DNA of 17,330 bases from Nitrospinota bacterium (GTDB lineage: Bacteria; Nitrospinota; Nitrospinia; UBA9942): contig JACRGN010000061.1 of assembly GCA_016234205.1 (NCBI GenBank), positions 1 through 17,330 on the forward strand, in the 5' to 3' direction. The number at the start of each line of letters is the position of its first letter. Positions within the stretch are counted from its first letter, which is position 1. This document shows positions 11,208 through 17,330 of this stretch, in pieces. The notes beneath the pieces are model-generated. The model saw only the letters and a program-made list of their open reading frames with translations. It had not been told where the DNA came from and did not search any database. The translations under genes and the position numbers were made by a program.

Positions 11208-12179
11208 TCAATCCCTAAAATGGGTGATATTGACTTTTGTTAATTTTGCAGCCAGTTTTACTGCCTCAATCAGGCTTGAAGGGTCAGCAAGATTTTTTCC
11301 TGCAATATCGTAAGCAGTTCCATGGTCAACTGATGTGCGGATGAATGGTAAGCCAAGCGTGATATTCACAGCCTTTCCAAAGGCAGACATCTTTATTGGT
11401 ATTAGCCCCTGGTCGTGATACATGACAACTATTGCATCAAAATTTGCCCTTTTTGAGGGTGTAAAGAGGGTATCAGCAGGGAAGGGTCCATTAACATCTA
11501 TTCCTTCTGACCTTGCATCGTTAATAGCAGGCATGATTATCTTTATCTCTTCATCACCAAAGATACCGCCTTCACCTCCATGAGGGTTAAGTGCTGAAAC
11601 CCCTATCCTTGGATTTAAAAACCCCCATGATTTTAAAGCAGAGTCTGTAAGTCTTATAGCCTTTAGGATTTTCTTTCTGGTTATCAGACGGCTTACATTT
11701 TTTACAGCGGTGTGTGTTGTTACAAGCACAACTCTTATCCTTTTACCGGTAAGCATCATGGCATAATTCTTTGTATCTGTAAGTTCTGCAAGCATCTCTG
11801 TATGACCGGGATATTTATATCCAGCCATGTGTATTGCCTCTTTATTTATTGGTGCAGTTACAATTGCATCAGCTTTTTTATCCTTTGCCAGACTTACTGC
11901 TGATTTTATATACTCCACTGCTGCCTTGCCACTAACACGGGTAGGTCTGCCGATGATAAATTTTTTGGGAATATTTTTAAAATCAATGATAGTGATATTT
12001 GAGGGAAGGGGAGAGATGTTAAGAGAATCTGCAGTCTTTTTTAAGAATTTTTTATCACCTATTATTATGGGAATAGAGTATTTAAAAATCTCTCTTTTTT
12101 CTAATGCCTTAAGTATAATCTCCGCGCCTATACCGGCAGGGTCCCCCATCGTAATGGCAATAACAGGCAGGTTTTTCAT
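11208..12179 (-). CDS. pdxA: 4-hydroxythreonine-4-phosphate dehydrogenase PdxA
   Basis: PdxA oxidises 4-phosphohydroxy-L-threonine with NAD in the DXP-dependent pyridoxal phosphate pathway; the product then condenses with DXP through PdxJ. The 323 residues have the full family pattern: AITMGDPAGIGAEI at 8-21, PGHTEML at 124-130, the metal histidines H156 (TTHTAV), H200 (NPHGGEGG) and H255 (YHDQGLIPIK), PADT at 224-227, and FIRTSVDHGTAYDIAG. Length is typical. The start at 12179 is fixed by the N-terminal match (KNLPVIAITMGDPAG). There is no Shine-Dalgarno sequence, and a palindromic repeat begins 5 nt upstream. It follows topA in the same direction with 99 bp between. Confidence 0.97.
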   Translation of the reverse strand: MKNLPVIAITMGDPAGIGAEIILKALEKREIFKYSIPIIIGDKKFLKKTADSLNISPLPSNITIIDFKNIPKKFIIGRPTRVSGKAAVEYIKSAVSLAKDKKADAIVTAPINKEAIHMAGYKYPGHTEMLAELTDTKNYAMMLTGKRIRVVLVTTHTAVKNVSRLITRKKILKAIRLTDSALKSWGFLNPRIGVSALNPHGGEGGIFGDEEIKIIMPAINDARSEGIDVNGPFPADTLFTPSKRANFDAIVVMYHDQGLIPIKMSAFGKAVNITLGLPFIRTSVDHGTAYDIAGKNLADPSSLIEAVKLAAKLTKVNITHFRD

Positions 12180-12184
12180 TCTAA

Positions 12185-12272
12185 AAGTGTCATAGTGTCA
12201 GAGTATCAGAGTGTCAGAGTATATAAATTGCTGTTGCCTTGATATTTTGACACTTTGACACTTTGACACTGA
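12185..12272. repeat. Short-period palindrome (GTGTCAGAGTATCAGAG type)
   Basis: The left arm at 12185-12220 is a run of AGTGTCA/GAGTATCA/GAGTGTCA units. The right arm at 12245-12272 (TTGACACTTTGACACTTTGA...) is its imperfect reverse complement, with a unit of about 8-9 bp. It fills the gap between topA and pdxA, 5 nt from the pdxA start codon and 6 nt from the topA stop codon. Confidence 0.75.
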
Positions 12273-12278
12273 TTTGGG

Positions 12279-14552
12279 TCAGGCAATTTCTTTTTTAAAG
12301 GAGCAATCTTTATTGCCGCATATTATTTCTGTCTCTCCGCCCTTTGCTCTCTTCTCTATCAGGTATGGATAGCTGCACTGTGGACATTTTTCTGGAATTG
12401 GCTTATTCCATGATGCGAATTTACAGTTAGGATAATTACTGCAGCTATAAAATATTTTCCCTTTTTTTGTCCTTCTCTCTACAAGGAACCCATTACATCC
12501 ATCTTGAGGGCATGATACGCCAAGGCTTATAGGCTTAGTAAATTTACATTCAGGATATTTGGTACAGGCAAGAAATTTTCCGTATCTTCCAATCTTTATC
12601 TGTAATGGTGCCCCACATTTATCACATTTTTCATTTGTAATTTCAGGTAATTTCTCAGAGCCGCCCTCTTTTTCACCTTCACCTTTAAGTGGTCGGGTGC
12701 TTTTACAGTTAGGATAGTCTGAACATGCAAGGAATCTCCCGAATCTGCCCCATTTGATGACCATATTTTTGCCGCATTTGTCACAGACCTCTGAAGTCAA
12801 TTCCACCTCTTTTTTTATATCCCTCATCTTTGTCTCAGCCAGTGTGAGGTCTGAGGAAAATGGCTTGTAAAAATCATTGAGTGCATCAATCCATCCCTTT
12901 TTTCCCTCTTCAATCTGGTCTAATTCCTCTTCCATATTTGCAGTGAATTTAACATCTAATATCTTTGGGAAATTTTCTACGAGGAGGTCTGATATCAATG
13001 AGCCGAGGATGGTAGGATGGAGTCTCCTCTCCTTTATCTCAACATAATCCCTTTGAAGTATTGTGCTGATTATTGCTGCGTATGTGCTTGGCCTTCCAAT
13101 CCCCTTATCTTCCAACTCCTTTATGAGATTTGCCTCTGTGTATCTTGGCGGAGGTTGTGTCCAGTGCTGTTCAGGTATTATCATTATCAACTCAACCATA
13201 TCTCCTGTCTTTAATGGCGGTAATATGCCTTCTTTTTCACCCTGCTCTGATTCGGAGGTGGTTTCAATTGTTTCTTCATATACCTTTAAAAAACCAGGAA
13301 ACCTTATAATAGAACCTGTAGCCCTAAAGGTGTAGTTTTTTGCTTCTACATCAACTGAGGTTGAATCAAGGATGGCAGGATTCATCTGACAGGCAACAAA
13401 CCTATTCCAGATAAGCTCGTAGAGATTAGCCTCATCCTTTTCAAGATATTTTTTTATGACAGACGGCTCTCTTAAAACCGATGTAGGCCTGATTGCCTCA
13501 TGTGCCTCCTGTGCGGTCTTTTTACTTTTATAATAATTTGGTGTATCAGGAAGGAAATCTTTACCGTATCTGTCAGCAACAAAATTCCTTGTTTCATTTA
13601 CAGCCTCAGATGACATATTGAATGAATCGGTCCTCATGTAGGTTATTAACCCTACCTGCCCCTCATCTCCTATCTGAAGCCCTTCATAGAGTCTTTGGGC
13701 TATCATCATGGTCTTTTTTGCAGAGAACCTTAGTTTTCGTGATGCCTCCTGCTGAAGGGTGCTTGTTATGAATGGCGGGATAGGATTCTTTTTCTTTTCC
13801 TTCTTCTGGACATTGGTGACTTTATATGCTGCACCTTCCAGTTCGGAGAGGATAGACTTCGCCTCAGATTCATTTTTTATCTCAGCCTTATTTGCCCCTA
13901 TGCGGTGAAGTCTTGCCTCAAACGGTAAATCTTCGGCAGTTTTTAGATTTGCAGTTATAGACCAATATTCCTCTTTTATAAATGAATTTATCTCCTTCTC
14001 TCTCTCGCAAATCAGGCGGAGGGCAACAGATTGAACCCTCCCTGCAGACAACCCCCTTCTTACCTTTTTCCATAATATGGGGCTTATCTTATAACCAACG
14101 AGTCGGTCAAGGATTCTCCTTGCCTGTTGGGCATAAACCTTGTTTTCATCAATTGCAAGTGGATTCTCAATTGCCTTTCTTACGGCATTTTTTGTAATCT
14201 CATGAAACAGGACGCGGTATATCTTACGGCCCTTCTTCTTGCTGAGTTCATCGTCATTCAATTCATTTGCAATATGCCATGCGATTGCCTCTCCCTCCCT
14301 GTCAGGGTCAGGCCCGAGATAGATAGTATCAACCTTTTTTGCTGCAGCCCTTAATTCCTGGAGTATTTTTCCCTTGCCGCGGATTGTGATATATTCGGGC
14401 TCAAAATTCTTTTCTATATTCACACCGAGTTTTTTCTGGGGGAGGTCTTTTATATGGCCTACAGATGCCTTTACAAGAAAGCTGTCTCCAAGAAATTTTT
14501 TTAATGTAGATGCCTTTGCAGGCGATTCAACTATTAATAATGATTTTGACAT
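12279..14552 (-). CDS. topA: DNA topoisomerase I (type IA) with four C-terminal zinc fingers
   Basis: TopA relaxes negative supercoils by a 5'-phosphotyrosine intermediate. The 757 residues contain the Toprim domain (LLIVESPAKA at 5-14 with E9; D82-P-D84-R-E86), the core arch with the active tyrosine Y305 in GLITYMRTDS and R307, and KGIGRPSTYA at 483-492. Four C-terminal four-cysteine zinc fingers follow: C590/C593/C610/C616, C643/C646/C663/C669, C681/C686/C704/C710 and C723/C726/C745/C750. The last has shortened spacing. The ATG at 14552 starts the family sequence MSKSLLIVESPAKA. There is no Shine-Dalgarno sequence, only a run CAAAAAAATTTT, and a palindromic repeat begins 10 nt upstream. It sits downstream of dprA-smg, a conserved grouping. 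Confidence 0.97.
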   Translation of the reverse strand: MSKSLLIVESPAKASTLKKFLGDSFLVKASVGHIKDLPQKKLGVNIEKNFEPEYITIRGKGKILQELRAAAKKVDTIYLGPDPDREGEAIAWHIANELNDDELSKKKGRKIYRVLFHEITKNAVRKAIENPLAIDENKVYAQQARRILDRLVGYKISPILWKKVRRGLSAGRVQSVALRLICEREKEINSFIKEEYWSITANLKTAEDLPFEARLHRIGANKAEIKNESEAKSILSELEGAAYKVTNVQKKEKKKNPIPPFITSTLQQEASRKLRFSAKKTMMIAQRLYEGLQIGDEGQVGLITYMRTDSFNMSSEAVNETRNFVADRYGKDFLPDTPNYYKSKKTAQEAHEAIRPTSVLREPSVIKKYLEKDEANLYELIWNRFVACQMNPAILDSTSVDVEAKNYTFRATGSIIRFPGFLKVYEETIETTSESEQGEKEGILPPLKTGDMVELIMIIPEQHWTQPPPRYTEANLIKELEDKGIGRPSTYAAIISTILQRDYVEIKERRLHPTILGSLISDLLVENFPKILDVKFTANMEEELDQIEEGKKGWIDALNDFYKPFSSDLTLAETKMRDIKKEVELTSEVCDKCGKNMVIKWGRFGRFLACSDYPNCKSTRPLKGEGEKEGGSEKLPEITNEKCDKCGAPLQIKIGRYGKFLACTKYPECKFTKPISLGVSCPQDGCNGFLVERRTKKGKIFYSCSNYPNCKFASWNKPIPEKCPQCSYPYLIEKRAKGGETEIICGNKDCSFKKEIA

Positions 14553-14562
14553 AAAATTTTTT

Positions 14563-14625
14563 TGACAGGATTAACAGGATTTACAAGTTTTTATCCTTTT
14601 TCTTTTTCCTGTGTATCCTGTCTAA
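14563..14625. repeat. Short-period palindrome (GACAGGATTAACAGGAT type)
   Basis: The left arm at 14563-14587 (TGACAGGATTAACAGGATTT...) and the right arm ending CCTGTGTATCCTGTCT (14607-14622) are imperfect reverse complements around a T-rich loop. The unit is related to the inner palindrome at 7531-7594 (AACAGGGAT...). It spans the whole smg-topA gap. Confidence 0.75.
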
Positions 14626-14629
14626 TTCT

Positions 14630-15109
14630 TTAATTTACTGACAACTCCCACTCATCATTGAAGAGCCTGTTAATATCATCTCCCCACTCTGCCCCTGAAC
14701 GGTTCATCATAACCAGAGCTGCAATAGATTTTATTTCATCTATTCCCACTTCTCCATCTGTAAAATATTGTGCCCTTTCAATTATCTCCTCCTGCAATTC
14801 ACTGTCTATAAAACCAAGCTCCTTTAATCTAATAAGGAAGCCGTATGCCTCTTTGTTAAGGCTGATTTTTTCATCATGACTCAGTATCCTTATATTATTT
14901 GATTCGTTTATTGACTTCCTTAAAGGTGATCTTACCTTTTGTTCTCCGGCAATATCTCTAATCCATAAAAAGGCTGTATTGATTTCTTCCATGTTGTACC
15001 CCTCAGAGAGGAGGTATTCTAAAATCTCCTTCTCGTCATGAACCATATTCTTGCTCATTAACATATGTCTCACAATAATTTCTATTATGCTGAAAACTCT
15101 TTCTTTCAT
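14630..15109 (-). CDS. smg: Smg / DUF494 family protein
   Basis: The 159 residues match the small helical Smg (DUF494) family, whose role is not established: it starts MKERVFSIIEIIVRHM, then LLSEGYNMEEINTAFLWI at 33-50, a linker, a middle helix AYGFLIRLKELGFID, and a C-terminal region ending in NRLFNDEWELSVN. Length fits the family. It begins 7 nt after dprA, and its ribosome site AAGGAG lies inside the last codons of dprA, so the two are translationally coupled. The dprA-smg pair is conserved across many Proteobacteria, which supports the call. Confidence 0.88.
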   Translation of the reverse strand: MKERVFSIIEIIVRHMLMSKNMVHDEKEILEYLLSEGYNMEEINTAFLWIRDIAGEQKVRSPLRKSINESNNIRILSHDEKISLNKEAYGFLIRLKELGFIDSELQEEIIERAQYFTDGEVGIDEIKSIAALVMMNRSGAEWGDDINRLFNDEWELSVN

Positions 15110-15116
15110 TTTAACT

Positions 15117-16211
15117 TTAACTCCTTATAAACATCTTGCCTGATAATTGTCTTACCAGACCCTTTAACTCTAACTTTACAAGTATACCTGAAACAACACT
15201 TACAGGCAAATTGCTATGCTCTACTATAGTGTCAATATGCCGTGACTCTGTATCTATGAGAGAAAATATGTGCTTCTCGTCACCCACCAAATTATAATCT
15301 TCTTTAATTTCTTTTTCAGGTAATTTCAAAAAGGAGCGGACATCAGAGGGGAATTCATCAATTATATCTTCTGCGCCTTCCACTAATTTTGCCCCGCTCT
15401 TTATTAAGCGATTTGTCCCCCTGCTTTTGGGTGAATTAATACTACCGGGGATGGCAAAAACCTCTCTTCCCTGCTCAATTGCATGCCTCGCTGTTATCAG
15501 TGAGCCGCTCTTTTCTGCTGCTTCAACAATAAGGGTCCCGAGGGATAGGCCGCTTATAATTCTGTTTCTCTGGGGGAAATTCATTTTGTCAGGCCTTGCA
15601 GACATTGGAAATTCTGAAATAACTGCACCATGACTGATAATCTCATCCATGAGTTTAAAATTCTCAGGCGGATATATGACATTTAAACCGCAGCCTAAAA
15701 CAGCAATAGTCCTGCCTCCCCCTGCAATGGCAGATTTATGAGCTATGCTGTCAATCCCCCTTGCCATACCACTGATAATAGTAACGCCTCTCACTGACAA
15801 CTCCATACTTATCTTTTCTGTGGCCAATTTGCCGTAAGTTGTTGGTGAGCGTGAACCTACTATAGCCACAGCAATAGTATCATTTTCCATTATCTTTCCC
15901 TTTATATAAATGACATGGGGCGGGTCATAGATTGTTTTAAGGCTGGATGGATATTCGCTTTCATCTATTGTTAATATGCCAACTCCGGATTTTTCAATCC
16001 GGTTTAATTCATCTTTTATTTCTTCGTCCATTCTAAAAGACTTTATGGAATTCGCCGTCTTTTCTCTTATGCCGTCAACCTCCATTAACTCCTTCTTTGA
16101 TGCAGAAAAGACCTTTTCAGGATTGTCAAAATGGGTGATAAGTTTTTGATAGGTTATACTTCCTATCCCATCAACCATATTTAATGCTATCCAGAAAGAT
16201 TTATTGTCCAT
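15117..16211 (-). CDS. dprA: DNA-processing protein DprA
   Basis: DprA protects incoming single-stranded DNA and loads RecA during natural transformation; many non-competent species also carry it. The 364 residues contain an N-terminal SAM/HhH-like region (NMVDGIGSITYQKL and VDGIREKTANSI), the Rossmann-like DprA core with VGSR (118-121), SGMARGID (147-154), VLGCGLNVIYP and FPQRNRIISGLS (192-203), and a C-terminal winged-helix (about 305-364). The ATG at 16211 has only AAAAAG before it; a palindrome lies 7 nt upstream. The gene is coupled to smg. No comEC or pilus genes are in the window, so competence is not implied. Confidence 0.96.
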   Translation of the reverse strand: MDNKSFWIALNMVDGIGSITYQKLITHFDNPEKVFSASKKELMEVDGIREKTANSIKSFRMDEEIKDELNRIEKSGVGILTIDESEYPSSLKTIYDPPHVIYIKGKIMENDTIAVAIVGSRSPTTYGKLATEKISMELSVRGVTIISGMARGIDSIAHKSAIAGGGRTIAVLGCGLNVIYPPENFKLMDEIISHGAVISEFPMSARPDKMNFPQRNRIISGLSLGTLIVEAAEKSGSLITARHAIEQGREVFAIPGSINSPKSRGTNRLIKSGAKLVEGAEDIIDEFPSDVRSFLKLPEKEIKEDYNLVGDEKHIFSLIDTESRHIDTIVEHSNLPVSVVSGILVKLELKGLVRQLSGKMFIRS

Positions 16212-16218
16212 CTTTTTA

Positions 16219-16282
16219 AAGTTACAAGTTTCAAGTTGAAATCCTTTTAAACCTGCATCTTGTAACTTGCATCTTGCAACTT
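16219..16282. repeat. Short-period palindrome (AAGTTACAAGTTTCAAGTTG type)
   Basis: The left arm at 16219-16242 and the right arm at 16255-16282 (GCATCTTGTAACTTGCATCT...) are imperfect reverse complements with a unit of about 8 bp. It fills the gap between the glutamate dehydrogenase stop codon (1 nt away) and the dprA start (7 nt away). Confidence 0.75.
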
Positions 16283-16283
16283 C

Positions 16284-17330
16284 CTACGGGTAGAGTCCCC
16301 TGATGAGCATTGCATCGGCAATCTTTTTTATCCCCATCATTAGGGCGGCAGTCCTATGGTCTACCTTTTCCTTTTCAGTGAGTATCATCATATTATTAAA
16401 TGCACTTACAATAATATCCTTTAATTTTTCATTAATCTCCTTTTCCTTCCAGAAAAAGTTTTGCAAATCCTGAACCCATTCAAAATATGAAACTGTTACA
16501 CCTCCTGAATTTGCCAGTATATCGGGGATAAGGAATATACCTTTATCTTTCAAAATCTGGTCGGCCTCAGGTGTAGTAGGACCATTTGCCCCTTCCGCAA
16601 GTATTTTGCATTTTATCCTTTTTGCGTTGTCTCCATCTATCTGGGCTGAGAGGGCAGCAGGAATCAATATGTCACATTCCAGTTCTAAGAGTTCCTTATT
16701 CGTGATTTTATCACCGAGCTTACTATCGGATAAAATTTGTTCTCTTTTTGAAAATTCATATAACTCGTTTATATCAAGTCCGCTTTTATTGTATATACCA
16801 CCTTTTGAATTGCTTACAGCTATTATTTTACAGCCCATGTCGTATAAAATCTTTGCGGCTACATATCCGACATTTCCAAAGCCCTGAACAACCACCTTTG
16901 CACCATTTAAATTAATATTTATTCTTTTTGCTGCCTCCATGGTTACATAGACGACACCCCTCCCTGTAGCCTCATTTCTGCCGAGTGAGCCGCCGATATT
17001 GACAGGTTTTCCTGTTGCAATCCCTGGAACCGAATAACCCACCTGCATACTGTAGGTATCCATCAGCCATGCCATTGTCTGTTCACTCGTTCCTACATCA
17101 GGTCCTGGAATATCCCTGTCTGGTCCTATTAGTGGAAATATCTCTGTTGTATATCTTCTTGTCAGTCTCTGAAGCTCTCCCCTTGACATCTCTTTCGGAT
17201 TACACCTTATCCCCCCCTTTGCACCCCCGAGTGGCAGTCCTATGACGGCACTTTTCCATGACATCCACATTGCAAGGGCACTGACCTCGCCGAGGTTTAC
17301 ATCTTCATGGTATCTTGTCCCCCCTTTAGC
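16284..17330 (-). CDS. Glutamate dehydrogenase (Glu/Leu/Phe/Val family), 5' partial
   Basis: The enzyme interconverts glutamate and 2-oxoglutarate plus ammonia. The frame stays open to the window edge: 20 more residues (AKGGTRYHEDVNLGEVSALA) precede the first internal Met and match the family, so the ATG at 17270 is not the start. The 348 visible residues include the catalytic lysine loop LPLGGAKGGI (K38), GPDRDIPGPDVGT, GSLGRNEATGRGV, the dinucleotide-binding VVVQGFGNVG (147-156) and ILAEGANGPTTPEA. About 60-70 N-terminal residues are outside. Cofactor choice (NAD or NADP) and Glu versus Leu/Phe preference are not decided here, though Glu is the usual substrate of this type. Confidence 0.93.
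   Translation of the reverse strand, partial: AKGGTRYHEDVNLGEVSALAMWMSWKSAVIGLPLGGAKGGIRCNPKEMSRGELQRLTRRYTTEIFPLIGPDRDIPGPDVGTSEQTMAWLMDTYSMQVGYSVPGIATGKPVNIGGSLGRNEATGRGVVYVTMEAAKRININLNGAKVVVQGFGNVGYVAAKILYDMGCKIIAVSNSKGGIYNKSGLDINELYEFSKREQILSDSKLGDKITNKELLELECDILIPAALSAQIDGDNAKRIKCKILAEGANGPTTPEADQILKDKGIFLIPDILANSGGVTVSYFEWVQDLQNFFWKEKEINEKLKDIIVSAFNNMMILTEKEKVDHRTAALMMGIKKIADAMLIRGLYP

Noticed and set aside
17270..17270. Internal ATG as start of glutamate dehydrogenase
   Set aside because: The frame continues to the window edge with residues matching the family (GGTRYHEDVNLGEVSALA), so the gene is truncated by the window.

Overview
The window is ordinary bacterial chromosome, low to moderate in GC and without tRNA, rRNA or CRISPR. 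It carries flagellar stator genes, a chemoreceptor, an HD-GYP protein, a secreted CXXCH protein, and many intergenic palindromes of the 'CACAGAGGCACAGAG' and 'CATTCCCGCGAAAGCGGGAA' types. Together these suggest a motile, Gram-negative, probably uncultivated bacterium of the Nitrospirota or Desulfobacterota kind. The sequence alone does not fix the phylum.

Left half, + strand (1-8811). A 5'-truncated HD-GYP c-di-GMP phosphodiesterase is followed by a small Hpt phosphotransfer protein and an unrecognised 103-residue protein with a weak PilZ look. Next comes a stator module: motA, motB and a second motB paralogue that starts at a TTG inside the first. The most unusual gene follows (4559-7399). 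It is a MinD/ParA-type P-loop ATPase fused to about 600 residues of highly charged helix, in which 22 consecutive units of exactly 15 residues can be counted without a gap. A GT4-type glycosyltransferase closes this half. Flagellar rotation, c-di-GMP turnover, phosphorelay and a filament-like positioning ATPase make this a plausible motility and polarity neighbourhood. Its joint function is inference.

Right half, - strand (8908-17330). Reading from the right edge: a glutamate dehydrogenase truncated by the window end, dprA, smg (DUF494), topA with four C-terminal zinc fingers, pdxA, a methyl-accepting chemotaxis protein, and a secreted CXXCH protein resembling the cytochrome P460 group. The dprA-smg-topA order is a conserved housekeeping arrangement; E. 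coli has dprA-smg next to yrdD, a TopA-zinc-finger-like gene.

Intergenic DNA. Most gaps longer than about 60 bp hold an imperfect palindrome whose arms are built of short, roughly 8-10 bp degenerate repeats. At least nine loci of several sequence families are present, and two of them are nested (one palindrome inside another). Two copies share both outer flanks and place a TATAAT 9-10 nt before the start codon of the next gene. Shine-Dalgarno sequences are clear for the Hpt gene, motA, motB2, smg, the chemoreceptor and the CXXCH protein. They are missing or poor at topA, pdxA, the ATPase-filament gene and the glycosyltransferase, all of which begin next to a palindrome.
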